Origin: an uncultured Acidimicrobiales bacterium
Lineage (GTDB): Bacteria; Actinomycetota; Acidimicrobiia; Acidimicrobiales; Iamiaceae
Direction: 5' to 3'
Length of the DNA stretch: 9,161 nt
NCBI GenBank assembly: GCA_937926025.1
Contig: CALANQ010000548.1
Span: 1-9,161, forward strand
Made by a program: the position numbers and the translations under genes. A model generated the notes under the pieces. It saw only the letters and a program-made list of their open reading frames with translations. It did no database searches and was not told the origin of the DNA. Positions 1 to 6,286 of the stretch are shown in pieces (positions within the stretch are counted from its first letter, which is position 1; each line of letters starts with the position of its first letter).

Positions 1-91
1 CGGCATCGCACTGATCGCCGTCGGTGCCACCTTCGAGCAGCGCCGCCGGGACCTCAAGGTGGTCCTGAGGGCGTCCGCCGCCCTGGCCTGA
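1..91 (+). CDS. 3' end of an unidentified, possibly membrane, protein (partial)
   Basis: The frame starting at base 2 is open from the window edge to a TGA at 89-91 and encodes 29 residues: a short hydrophobic stretch (GIALIAVGAT), a basic segment (EQRRRDLK), then VVLRASAALA. A hydrophobic helix followed by a basic RRRDL-type tail resembles the ends of large actinobacterial multi-pass proteins of the SCO7613 C-terminal-domain type, but this is recalled resemblance on very little sequence. The strong hairpin at 142-189 fits a terminator for this gene. The real gene begins outside the window, so its function cannot be read here. Confidence 0.5.
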   Translation, partial: GIALIAVGATFEQRRRDLKVVLRASAALA

Positions 92-141
92 TCGCCGGGC
101 CGGGACCGTCTGCCGCTCCATCGGTCATCAGGCGGCGGAAG

Positions 142-189
142 GCTGGTGCGGCGGCCGCAACCCCGTGGGGGCGCGGCCGCCGCACCAGC
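142..189. terminator. Perfect 17-bp GC-rich hairpin
   Basis: Bases 142-158 (GCTGGTGCGGCGGCCGC) are exactly reverse-complementary to 173-189, with a 14-nt loop that itself contains CCCC and GGGG. It lies 50 bp after the stop of the left-edge gene and ends 14 bp before the zinc-finger ATG. There is no T-tract, which is common for actinobacterial terminators. A terminator of the upstream gene is most likely. A cis-acting leader structure for the small gene is the alternative. Confidence 0.55.
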
Positions 190-203
190 GCGACGATGGA
201 GCC

Positions 204-320
204 ATGGCCGACGTGCACCAGTGCCCCTTCTGCGAGCTCCGCTTCATCAACCTGGCCGAGCTGAACTTCCACATCCAGCTCGACCACCCCGATCGGGACG
301 TGCCCGAGCGGGAGTACTGA
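204..320 (+). CDS. 38-residue single C2H2 zinc-finger microprotein
   Basis: ATG at 204 and TGA at 318-320 give a 38-residue protein that is nearly all one zinc finger. Zinc ligands are C7, C10, H23 and H28, spaced C-x2-C-x12-H-x4-H. The structural hydrophobics sit where the classical finger has them: F14 three residues after the second Cys, and L20 just before the first His. The tail after H28 is acidic and ends EREY. The eukaryote-like x12 spacing differs from the x9 spacing of bacterial Ros/MucR fingers. One finger alone seldom gives strong DNA specificity, so binding of DNA, RNA or protein is open. The ribosome site is poor (GGAG at 198-201, only 2 nt from the ATG). The gene converges on the DUF4214 gene, with 6 bp between stops. 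Too short for many gene callers, but the exact motif makes it credible. Confidence 0.7.
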   Translation: MADVHQCPFCELRFINLAELNFHIQLDHPDRDVPEREY

Positions 321-326
321 TCCCGA

Positions 327-2216
327 TCAGCCGGCGTTGAGGTAGGCGCTGCTGGCGGCCAGGAAGGCGATGAGGTCGATCTCGCCGGTGGGCTGGCCGA
401 GGCTGGCGACCCACTGCTGGGACTCGGTGGTGGTGGGCAGCCGCAGGGCGAAGCGCTGGAACTGGTCCTTCACGATGGCCCGGCGGGCCTCGGTCGAGGC
501 CAGGAAGGCGTTGGCCACGGACCCTCGACCGGTGCCCGAGTTGATCTTGTTCACCCAGTAGGCCTCGCCGGAGGGGTCCGGGAGCCGGCCCAGCACGTCG
601 AAGTAGGCGCTGCGAACGAAGCCGGTGGTGGTGCTCCCGCCCTTCTTGACGAAGTACTCGTTGCTCCCGAAGAGCTGGGCCCGGAACTTCTGCAGCGACC
701 GGCCGCCCCGCAGGGCGTTGATCCAGTAGGTGCGGCCGCCTGGGTCGGGCACGCGGCCGAGGAACCGCACGAAGACCCGGTCCACGTCGAGCCCGCGGTA
801 CTCGTCGGTGTTCATGGTGGCTGCCACCACCTGGGCCCGCGTCTTGGTCCCGTTGGCCAGGGAGGTGCGGATGCCCTCCCTCTCGCCCGAGCTGGGGAAC
901 CGGTACAGCAGGTCGCGGATCACCCGGTGGGCGAAGCTCTGGTTCTTGTCGGCCCACGGGCCGTGGACGGTCGCGTCGTCGATGTTGTTGTAGATCACGT
1001 CGCCCAGTGCGGGGTCCGAGGTGTTCACGGTCACCGCGCCGTTCACGGCCACCGATGTGGTCCAGGTGCCGCTGGGCACGGTGACGTCGATCAGGTCGTC
1101 GGTGAAGCTGTCGCCCGAGACGTTCACGTTCTGGTCGCCGGGGACGACCACGTCGGCGAGCCCCTTGTTGTCCACGTCATCACGGAAGTCGAGGACCATC
1201 ACCCCGAGGTCGGCGGGAAGGGTCTGGATGCCGGGCCGGCACAGGCTCGACACCACCGTCGGCTGCCCGCTGATCGACCGCACGCGGCTCTGGACATCGC
1301 ACTTGTCCTGGATCTGCTGGTAGGTGTTGAGGCTCGTGCCGTTGACCGTGCGGCCACCTGAGCGACCGTTGAACATGTCGTACAGCTGGTCGCTGCCGGC
1401 GCCGAAGGCGTTGATGGTGTCGGTCTCGCTGTAGGAGATGAAGAAGTCCGTGGCCGGGCCGCCGGTCATGGTGTTCGTGCCCTCCAGCCCGTACATGCTC
1501 GAGGGCTTGACCCCCGCTCGCAGGTCATCGTTGCCCTCGCCTCCGAGCATGGCGACGCTGCCGATGCCCGACGCTGCGGTGACGCCGTTGGCATCGATCG
1601 TGTCGGGCCCACCGAGGCCGCGGAGGCTGAGGGAATCCACGTTCTTGATGGTCCGGGCCGAGCCGCCGTCGTTGGTCTCCACGAAGGTCGTGACGTCGGC
1701 GTTGGTGGACGTGGCGGTGATGGAGTCGGGTCCCTCGGTGCCGTCGACGTAGGCGACGTCGTTGGAGCCCGTGCCCATGGTGGTGGTGCCGTTGTTGAAC
1801 CCACCGGTGTCGAGGAAGATCGTGTCGGACCCTGGGCCCATGTCGATGCCGTCGGCGCGGTCCGTCTCGGTGAGCCGGTCGGCGCCATCGCCGAGCACGG
1901 CCTCGAGGAACGGGTTGCCCGCGAAGACCGCCTTGTTCAGCTGCTCCCCGCTCACGCTCTGCGGGCCTGCGTCGCCGTTGACGTCGACCTCGGTGACCGC
2001 ACCGCAGGCGATCGCCGGGCTGGCCACCACACCCGCCGCCGCGAACGATCCGCTCTCGCAGGTGAACTCGATCGACACGTCCCCCGTGGCGTTGACGGTG
2101 ACGACGGTTCCCGACCGCGTGACGTTGACGGCTGCGCTGGCGACCTCGGGCGTGGCCACGACGGCGGCTGCGGCGAGGGTCCCCGCCAGCGCGAGGATTC
2201 GGACGGGTCGGTGCAT
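327..2216 (-). CDS. Secreted RTX-like protein with C-terminal DUF4214 repeats
   Basis: A 629-residue protein with a clear signal peptide: basic start (MHRPVR), hydrophobic core to about residue 21, and a likely cut after ASA at residue 28. Residues about 105-280 are rich in Gly, Asp, Asn and Thr and carry RTX-like calcium-binding turns: GDGADRL (109), GPGSDTIF (127), GGPDTID (202), GGEGNDDLR (225) and GAGSDQL (272). A beta-rich Val/Thr/Asp segment follows to about 425. Residues 428-629 hold DUF4214-type repeats, with R-[FVL]-P motifs at about 439, 488, 544 and 592; two are followed by a Tyr-Trp pair and a third by a lone Trp. DUF4214 occurs in bacterial surface and secreted proteins, often with RTX repeats; its function is not settled. 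No LPXTG-type anchor is seen. The start is supported by AGGAGG five bases upstream. It is monocistronic, with convergent or separate neighbours. An extracellular or envelope role is inferred. Confidence 0.85.
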   Translation of the reverse strand: MHRPVRILALAGTLAAAAVVATPEVASAAVNVTRSGTVVTVNATGDVSIEFTCESGSFAAAGVVASPAIACGAVTEVDVNGDAGPQSVSGEQLNKAVFAGNPFLEAVLGDGADRLTETDRADGIDMGPGSDTIFLDTGGFNNGTTTMGTGSNDVAYVDGTEGPDSITATSTNADVTTFVETNDGGSARTIKNVDSLSLRGLGGPDTIDANGVTAASGIGSVAMLGGEGNDDLRAGVKPSSMYGLEGTNTMTGGPATDFFISYSETDTINAFGAGSDQLYDMFNGRSGGRTVNGTSLNTYQQIQDKCDVQSRVRSISGQPTVVSSLCRPGIQTLPADLGVMVLDFRDDVDNKGLADVVVPGDQNVNVSGDSFTDDLIDVTVPSGTWTTSVAVNGAVTVNTSDPALGDVIYNNIDDATVHGPWADKNQSFAHRVIRDLLYRFPSSGEREGIRTSLANGTKTRAQVVAATMNTDEYRGLDVDRVFVRFLGRVPDPGGRTYWINALRGGRSLQKFRAQLFGSNEYFVKKGGSTTTGFVRSAYFDVLGRLPDPSGEAYWVNKINSGTGRGSVANAFLASTEARRAIVKDQFQRFALRLPTTTESQQWVASLGQPTGEIDLIAFLAASSAYLNAG

Positions 2217-2221
2217 GGTTG

Positions 2222-2227
2222 CCTCCT
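2222..2227 (-). promoter_or_regulatory. Strong ribosome binding site of the DUF4214 gene
   Basis: On the minus strand this reads AGGAGG, five bases before the ATG at 2216. It is the best Shine-Dalgarno match in the window and fixes this start, which also gives a complete signal peptide. Confidence 0.8.
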
Positions 2228-2327
2228 GCCTGGCTCATGCCGCACCTCAGTGACGGCTGGCGCACGCTCCACCCGCATCGCGCCTGGTCAGAGGCCAGCT
2301 CTGGACGACCTTCTCGTCACCCGGGCA

Positions 2328-2344
2328 GGTGAGGACATCTCACC
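2328..2344 (-). other. Short 6-bp hairpin in the DUF4214/thiolase gap
   Basis: GGTGAG (2328-2333) pairs exactly with CTCACC (2339-2344) around a 5-nt loop. It lies downstream of the thiolase and its stop-codon hairpin, and upstream of the DUF4214 gene on the same strand. It may be part of a two-stem terminator or a leader structure. The stem is short, so chance is possible. Confidence 0.3.
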
Positions 2345-2357
2345 CGGCAACCCGGGG

Positions 2358-2382
2358 AGGGGTTCGGCGGCGAGCCGCCCCT
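2358..2382 (-). terminator. Hairpin overlapping the thiolase stop codon
   Basis: AGGGG (2358-2362) pairs with CCCCT (2378-2382), then, past a two-base bulge, CGGC (2365-2368) pairs with GCCG (2374-2377) around a 5-nt loop. The right arm overlaps the TAG stop (2381-2383) of the minus-strand thiolase gene. It is the likely terminator for the DUF35/thiolase operon, GC-rich and without a clear T-run. Confidence 0.45.
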
Positions 2383-3583
2383 ACTTCACGAGGATGACGC
2401 TGCTGCCGTGGCCGAACAGGCCCTGGTTCGCGGTGATGCCGGACGTGGCGCCCTCCACCTGGCGGCCGGTGGCCTGGCCCCGGAGCTGCCACGTGACCTC
2501 GCAGATCTGGGCGATGGCCTGGGCCGGCACGGCCTCACCGAAGCAGGCCAGGCCGCCGCTGGGGTTCACCGGGATGCGGCCGCCCAGCTGCGTGTCGCCG
2601 TCGTTGAGCAGGCGCTCGGCCTCGCCCTGCTTGCACAGGCCGATGTCCTCGTACCAGTCGAGCTCCAGCGCCGTGGACAGGTCGTACACCTCGGCCAGCG
2701 ACAGGTCGTCGGGGCCGATGCCGGCCTCTTCGTAGGCCGCGTGGGCGATGGACTGCTTGAACGTGCGCTCGTCGCGGGCCACGACCGCCGTGGAGTCGGT
2801 GGCCATGTCCGGCAGGTCGATGATGGTGTTCGGGTACGTGGGCGTCACCGTCGACACCCCCGCCACGCGCACCGGCGCCCCGGCCGAGCCGGCGTGGCGC
2901 CGGGCGAAGTCCATCGAGGTCAGGATGACCGCCGCGCCGCCGTCCGAGGTGGCGCAGATCTCCAGCAGGTGCAGCGGATCGGCCACCATCGGGCTGGCCA
3001 GCACGTCCTCCACCGACACCTCCTTCTGGAAGCGGGCGTTCGGGTTGGCCAGGCCGTTCCTGGCGTTCTTCACCTTGACCTTGGCGAAGTCCTCGCTGGT
3101 GGCGCCGTACAGGTCTATGCGGCGGCGGGCGGCCAGCGCGAAGTAGGTGGGGTTGGTGGCGCCCACCAGGCGGAACCGCAGCCAGTCGGGGTCGGTGGGA
3201 CGATCGCCGGCGTTGGGGGCGAGGAAGCCCTTGGGGGTGGTGTCGGCGCCGACCACGAGGGCGACGTCGGCCAGCCCGGCCAGGATGCGGGTGCGGGCCG
3301 CCTCCAGCGCGGTGACGCCCGAGGCGCACGCCGCGTACGAGGAGGCCACGCGGGCCCCGGTCCAGCCGAGGGCCTGGGCGAACGTGGCGCCCGAGACGTA
3401 GCCCGGGTAGCCGTTGCGCATGGTGTCCGCGCCGGACACGAAGTCCACGTCGCTCCACGCGATGCCGGCGTCGCGCAGCGCGTCCTGCGCGGCGGCCACG
3501 CCGTACTCCACGAAGTTGCGGCCCCACTTGCCCCACGGGTGCATGCCCACCCCGAGGACGGCGACGTCGTTGGTCCCGGCCAT
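2381..3583 (-). CDS. SCP-x/Ltp-type thiolase (lipid-transfer protein family)
   Basis: A 400-residue thiolase-fold protein of the non-specific lipid-transfer (Ltp, SCP-x thiolase) group. Residues 1-250 form the N-terminal thiolase half, with ACASG around C86 at the usual nucleophile position and CATSDGGAA at 210. The C-terminal half has EVYD (298-301) and NPSGGLACFGEAVPAQA (340-356). Ordinary thiolases have GHPxGxTG there; this protein has GEA, so the catalytic His is missing, as in Ltp aldolase-like proteins. With a DUF35 partner, such enzymes cleave or transform CoA thioesters of steroid side chains and related acyl groups; the exact substrate cannot be read. It resembles Rv1627c of M. tuberculosis from memory. 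The start at 3583 is chosen because it overlaps the upstream stop (TGATG), has GGAGG seven bases before it, and gives the standard N-terminus. An in-frame upstream extension has no family match. Confidence 0.88.
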   Translation of the reverse strand: MAGTNDVAVLGVGMHPWGKWGRNFVEYGVAAAQDALRDAGIAWSDVDFVSGADTMRNGYPGYVSGATFAQALGWTGARVASSYAACASGVTALEAARTRILAGLADVALVVGADTTPKGFLAPNAGDRPTDPDWLRFRLVGATNPTYFALAARRRIDLYGATSEDFAKVKVKNARNGLANPNARFQKEVSVEDVLASPMVADPLHLLEICATSDGGAAVILTSMDFARRHAGSAGAPVRVAGVSTVTPTYPNTIIDLPDMATDSTAVVARDERTFKQSIAHAAYEEAGIGPDDLSLAEVYDLSTALELDWYEDIGLCKQGEAERLLNDGDTQLGGRIPVNPSGGLACFGEAVPAQAIAQICEVTWQLRGQATGRQVEGATSGITANQGLFGHGSSVILVK

Positions 3584-4041
3584 CAGGCCACCTCCCCTTC
3601 GGTCTCGACGGGCTTCCACTTCCACACGAGGTGGTCGGTGTCCTCGTCGCTGAACAGCACGTCGACCACCAGCTCCATGCGCTGGCCGACCTTCAGGTCG
3701 GCCACGGTCACGCCGGCCACGACCTGGCCCATGATGACCAGCCCCTCGGCCGCCAGCTCGACGGCGGCGATGCAGAACGGGACGTGCTCGTCGCCCGGGG
3801 TCACGAACGGGGCGGGCGGCTGGTAGCAGGCGTCGGTGTAGCTCCAGACGGTCCCGAACCGGGAGAGGCGGACCTCGTCGAACTCGGTGCCGAGGCACGC
3901 CGGGTTCGGGCAGCCGTAACCGGCCTTGGGGAACACGTAGGTGCCGCAGGTGGTGCACTGCTGGCCGAGGAGCGCCGGCTCGGGGACGGTGGTGAACCAG
4001 CCCTCGGAGCCCAGCGCGGGCGCTTGCGTCTTGGTGGTCAT
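3583..4041 (-). CDS. Zinc-ribbon/OB-fold protein (DUF35 family), partner of the thiolase
   Basis: A 152-residue protein. Residues 22-50 form a rubredoxin-like zinc ribbon with C29, C32, C44 and C49 (CTTC and CPNPAC). Residues about 55-145 are an OB-fold: VRLSRFGTVWSYTD, then beta strands around FCIAAVEL, GLVIMGQVVAG and VGQRMELVVDVL. DUF35 proteins pair with Ltp-type thiolases (for example ChsH2 with Ltp2 in steroid side-chain cleavage), where they bind acyl-CoA and complete the active enzyme rather than bind nucleic acid. Here the gene comes first in an operon with the thiolase, and its TGA overlaps the thiolase ATG by one base, which points to coupled translation and a protein complex. The ATG at 4041 has GAGGGG five bases upstream. 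A 21-bp palindromic operator lies 29 bases before the start. Rv1628c/Rv1627c appear to be the mycobacterial counterpart pair, from memory. Confidence 0.88.
   Translation of the reverse strand: MTTKTQAPALGSEGWFTTVPEPALLGQQCTTCGTYVFPKAGYGCPNPACLGTEFDEVRLSRFGTVWSYTDACYQPPAPFVTPGDEHVPFCIAAVELAAEGLVIMGQVVAGVTVADLKVGQRMELVVDVLFSDEDTDHLVWKWKPVETEGEVA
3591..3595 (-). promoter_or_regulatory. Ribosome binding site that fixes the thiolase start
   Basis: The minus strand reads GGAGG seven bases before the ATG at 3583, inside the end of the DUF35 gene. It supports starting the thiolase at the TGATG overlap and not at the longer upstream in-frame ATG. Confidence 0.7.
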
Positions 4042-4046
4042 GCGGG

Positions 4047-4052
4047 CCCCTC
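4047..4052 (-). promoter_or_regulatory. Ribosome binding site of the DUF35 gene
   Basis: The minus strand reads GAGGGG with five bases before the ATG at 4041, supporting this start. Confidence 0.6.
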
Positions 4053-4069
4053 GTGTTCGCGGATCACGG

Positions 4070-4090
4070 TTTCTGATGGTACGTCAGAAA
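4070..4090. promoter_or_regulatory. 21-bp palindromic operator upstream of the DUF35/thiolase operon
   Basis: TTTCTGA (4070-4076) and TCAGAAA (4084-4090) are exact inverted repeats with a 7-base spacer. Read toward the DUF35 gene, the site is TTTCTGACG...ATCAGAAA, with a possible -10 TACCAT inside it. Sixteen of 21 positions match the site at 8443-8463, in the same orientation to its gene. The 7+7+7 layout is typical of TetR-family operators, and no TetR gene is present in the window. Confidence 0.75.
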
Positions 4091-4177
4091 TAGCGGTCGA
4101 CGACAAGGTCCAGCGGGTTCGGCCCGTCGAGGACGAGTTGCTTGCGTCGGTCCTTCACAGCGGCGAAACAATCGTGA

Positions 4178-4202
4178 AACGTCGGTTACCTACGTTGCCC
4201 GC
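4178..4202 (+). promoter_or_regulatory. Candidate leaderless promoter of the winged-helix gene with inverted repeat
   Basis: TACGTT at 4191-4196 fits a -10 element ending six bases before the ATG at 4203. No Shine-Dalgarno sequence is visible, so the mRNA may be leaderless. The -10 forms the right half of an inverted repeat, AACGT (4178-4182) and ACGTT (4192-4196), 9 bases apart, which could be an operator for the encoded regulator. No good -35 is seen. Confidence 0.4.
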
Positions 4203-4694
4203 ATGCAGGTGGAGATGGTCCGATGGCCAGCCGAGGAATCCCGTCTGGCCGAGATCCGGACCGCAGGGCAGGCCCGGCTGGTGCTCGTGCCCGAAGGGGT
4301 GGCGCCGCCCCTCACCTCCGACCCGCTGGAGGACTGGGTCCGGCTGCCCGCATCGGATGAGGACGTGCGGGCGCGGGTCCGGGTCCTCGAGGACCGGGCG
4401 CGCGGGGCCGAGGAGGCCAACATCCCCGAGCTCGACGAGAACGGGCTGCTCCGCCTCGGCGGCCAGTGGGTCTCGTTGCCGCCGGTGGAGCACCGCCTCA
4501 TGGGTGTGCTGCTGGACCGCTACCGGGCCGTCGTCAGCCGCGACGCCCTCGCCCGGGCCGGCTGGCCCGAGGGCATCCCCGGGCGCAACGTCCTCGACGT
4601 GCACATCGTGCGGCTGCGCCGCCGGCTGGAGCCGCTCGGCCTGGTGATCCGCACCGTCCGCAGCCGCGGCTACCTGCTCGAAGCCGCATCCTGA
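4203..4694 (+). CDS. OmpR/PhoB-type winged-helix regulator with degenerate, shortened receiver
   Basis: A 163-residue protein. Residues 76-160 form an OmpR/PhoB-type winged helix: an N-terminal beta hairpin (LLRLGGQWVSLPP), a recognition helix around RNVLDVHIVRLRRRLE (128-143), and the wing VIRTVRSRGYLLE (148-160). The first 70 residues look like the remains of a receiver domain: ARLVLVPEG resembles a receiver beta strand, and DWVRLPASDEDVRARVRVL (44-62) resembles the last beta strand and helix (usually YLVKPFSPDELLARVRAL), with Leu-Pro in place of the conserved Lys-Pro. No phospho-accepting Asp motif is visible, and the segment is about half the normal receiver length, so phosphorylation control is unlikely. 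The two MtfA-like peptidases follow on the same strand 57 bp downstream and may be its operon partners or targets. No ribosome binding site is seen. What signal it senses is unknown. Confidence 0.8.
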   Translation: MQVEMVRWPAEESRLAEIRTAGQARLVLVPEGVAPPLTSDPLEDWVRLPASDEDVRARVRVLEDRARGAEEANIPELDENGLLRLGGQWVSLPPVEHRLMGVLLDRYRAVVSRDALARAGWPEGIPGRNVLDVHIVRLRRRLEPLGLVIRTVRSRGYLLEAAS

Positions 4695-4751
4695 GCTCGG
4701 GCCCGTCCGCCCCGGTCCCGCGCTGAGGTCCGTGCCGGGCAGACTCGGCGG

Positions 4752-5513
4752 ATGGGGATCTTCCGGCACCGTCACGACTACGAGCTTCCCGATGACTGGG
4801 AGGACCAGGTCTCGGCCGTCGTGGTCCGCTGGTTCGACTACACGCTCGAGGAGCGCACGGTCCTGCGGGACCTGATCATCCGTCTGCTGGGGGAGAAGCG
4901 GTGGGAGGCGGCCAACGGCTTCACCCTCACCGAGGAGATGCGGCTGATCATCAGCGCCCAGGCCGCCATGCTGATCCTCGGACTGGACTGGAGCGCCTAC
5001 CGCAAGGTGGGCGACATCATCGTCCACCCCACCACGCTCGTCCTCCAGGGCGAGCGGGCGTCGGCCTCCATGCACGGCCTGGTCACCGACGAGCCCATGG
5101 CCATCCTCGGGCAGGCCGACCACGAGTACGGGCCCGTGGTGCTGGTGTGGGACGAGACCGAGCGCAACGCCCGGCACCCCGAGCGCGGCTTCAACGTGGT
5201 GTTCCACGAGTTCGCTCACAAGATCGACATGCTCGACGGGGTGGTCGACGGCACGCCGCCGCTGGCCACCCGGGAGCTGAACGACCGCTGGGTCGGGGCG
5301 TGCACCTCCGAGTTCGAGGCCATCCGGGCGGGCGGCGGCAGCCGGCTGCTGCGGGACTACGCCGGCACCAACGCCGGCGAGTTCTTCGCCGTCGTCACCG
5401 AGGTCTTCTTCGACCAGGGCATCAAGCTCCAGAAGGACCGGCCCGAGCTCTACGCCGTGCTCTCCGAGTTCTACCGGCAGGACCCCGCCGCACGCGAGCG
5501 GGCCAACCGGTAG
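4752..5513 (+). CDS. MtfA-like zinc-dependent peptidase (M90 family), copy 1
   Basis: A 253-residue protein of the MtfA (Mlc titration factor A) type, usual length about 250-270. Key zinc site: HEFAH at 152-156 in FNVVFHEFAHKIDMLDG, with a downstream glutamate in GEFFAVVTEVFF (E210 or E217) as the likely third ligand. Other family blocks are KRWEAANGF (49-57), EEMRLIISAQAAMLILGL (61-78) and DIIVHP (88-93). No signal peptide or membrane segment is present, so it is cytosolic. In E. coli, MtfA binds the repressor Mlc and has aminopeptidase-type activity; actinobacterial substrates are largely unknown. A second copy starts 2 bp after this stop, and a winged-helix regulator precedes it by 57 bp; an operon is likely. 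Bases before the ATG (CGGCGG) are a weak ribosome site. The ATG gives an N-terminus matching that of copy 2. Confidence 0.85.
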   Translation: MGIFRHRHDYELPDDWEDQVSAVVVRWFDYTLEERTVLRDLIIRLLGEKRWEAANGFTLTEEMRLIISAQAAMLILGLDWSAYRKVGDIIVHPTTLVLQGERASASMHGLVTDEPMAILGQADHEYGPVVLVWDETERNARHPERGFNVVFHEFAHKIDMLDGVVDGTPPLATRELNDRWVGACTSEFEAIRAGGGSRLLRDYAGTNAGEFFAVVTEVFFDQGIKLQKDRPELYAVLSEFYRQDPAARERANR

Positions 5514-5515
5514 CG

Positions 5516-6277
5516 GTGCCGCGCTGGCGGCGGCGGGCCCCGGACCCGCTGCCCGACGACTGGGAGGACGTGGTGGCGGCGCGAGCGCCCTCGTGGTGGG
5601 ACGTGCCGGTCGAGGTGCGCACGGCGGCCCGCGACGTCGTGGAGCACCTCCTCGCCACCAAGCGATGGGAGGCCGCCGCCGGGTTCGCCGTGACCGACGA
5701 GGTCCGGTTGGTGGTGGCCGCGCAGGCCGCCCTGCTGGTGTCCGGGCTGCCCGCCGATGCCGCCACCTACCCGAACGTGCGGTCGATCATCGTCCACGCC
5801 GACCCCCTCCCGGCAGGAGAGCGGGAGGGGCCGGTGGAGGGTACGTGGGTGGACGATCCCGACGACTGGTCGTCGGGCGAGGCCGGCCACGACGACGAGC
5901 CCATCACGCTGGCCTGGTCCGACGTGGTCTGGGACCTGCGCCACCACCGCTCGGGGCGCAACGTGGTGATCCACGAGTTCGCCCACAAGCTCGACATGCT
6001 CGACGGCACCGTCGACGGGACCCCGCCGATGGCGCCCGACCTCCGGGCGCAGTGGATCGACGTGTGCACCCGCGAGTTCCGGTCCGTCCAGGACCTCGGC
6101 GACGACCACGTGCTGGGCGACTACGCCGGCGAGGACCCGGGCGAGTTCTTCTCGACCGCCGCCGAGGTCTTCCTCACCCGCCCCGACGCCCTGGCCGCGG
6201 ACACACCGGACCTGTACGAGGTCCTGGTCGCCTACTTCGGCCTGGACCCGGCCGCCTGGCCGGCCGCCGCAGGCTGA
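5516..6277 (+). CDS. MtfA-like zinc-dependent peptidase (M90 family), copy 2
   Basis: A 253-residue paralogue of the preceding gene. The frame is open far upstream, but the GTG at 5516, two bases after the TAG of copy 1, is chosen because MPRWRRRAPDPLPDDWED then aligns with MGIFRHRHDYELPDDWED of copy 1 at the same distance. The zinc motif HEFAH is at 153-157, with E210 and E217 in GEFFSTAAEVF conserved. The two copies share KRWEAA-GF, IIVH, HEFAHK-DMLDG-VDGTPP, DYAG and GEFF blocks; they look roughly 45% identical by eye. The largest difference is at residues 98-130, where copy 2 has an acidic, Trp-containing DDPDDWSSGEAGHDDEP stretch. Spacing implies translational coupling and perhaps a heteromeric complex. 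The gene ends 9 bp from the convergent DUF4262 gene. Confidence 0.83.
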   Translation: MPRWRRRAPDPLPDDWEDVVAARAPSWWDVPVEVRTAARDVVEHLLATKRWEAAAGFAVTDEVRLVVAAQAALLVSGLPADAATYPNVRSIIVHADPLPAGEREGPVEGTWVDDPDDWSSGEAGHDDEPITLAWSDVVWDLRHHRSGRNVVIHEFAHKLDMLDGTVDGTPPMAPDLRAQWIDVCTREFRSVQDLGDDHVLGDYAGEDPGEFFSTAAEVFLTRPDALAADTPDLYEVLVAYFGLDPAAWPAAAG

Positions 6278-6286
6278 GTCGGCAGG

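Noticed and set aside
1525..2265. Arg-rich minus-strand frame within the DUF4214 gene
   Set aside because: A +1 shadow of the signal-peptide-bearing gene, with His/Arg repeats made by the GC-rich Gly/Asp codons.
2408..3826. Long 472-codon open frame on the plus strand opposite the thiolase and DUF35 genes
   Set aside because: Composition is Gly/Arg/His/Val-rich typical of antisense shadows in high-GC DNA; the minus-strand frames have clear family motifs.
3584..3958. N-terminal extension of the thiolase frame up to an ATG at 3958
   Set aside because: It overlaps the DUF35 gene in another frame, is Arg/Pro-rich shadow sequence, and the TGATG start at 3583 with GGAGG gives the correct family N-terminus.
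4155..5219. Long 354-codon minus-strand frame opposite the winged-helix and MtfA genes
   Set aside because: It spans two recognised genes and their gap with His/Pro/Asp/Gly-rich sequence and no domain; a shadow.
4901..5515. Upstream extension of MtfA copy 2 within copy 1
   Set aside because: The frame is open only as a shadow of copy 1; the GTG at 5516 matches the copy 1 N-terminus exactly in position.
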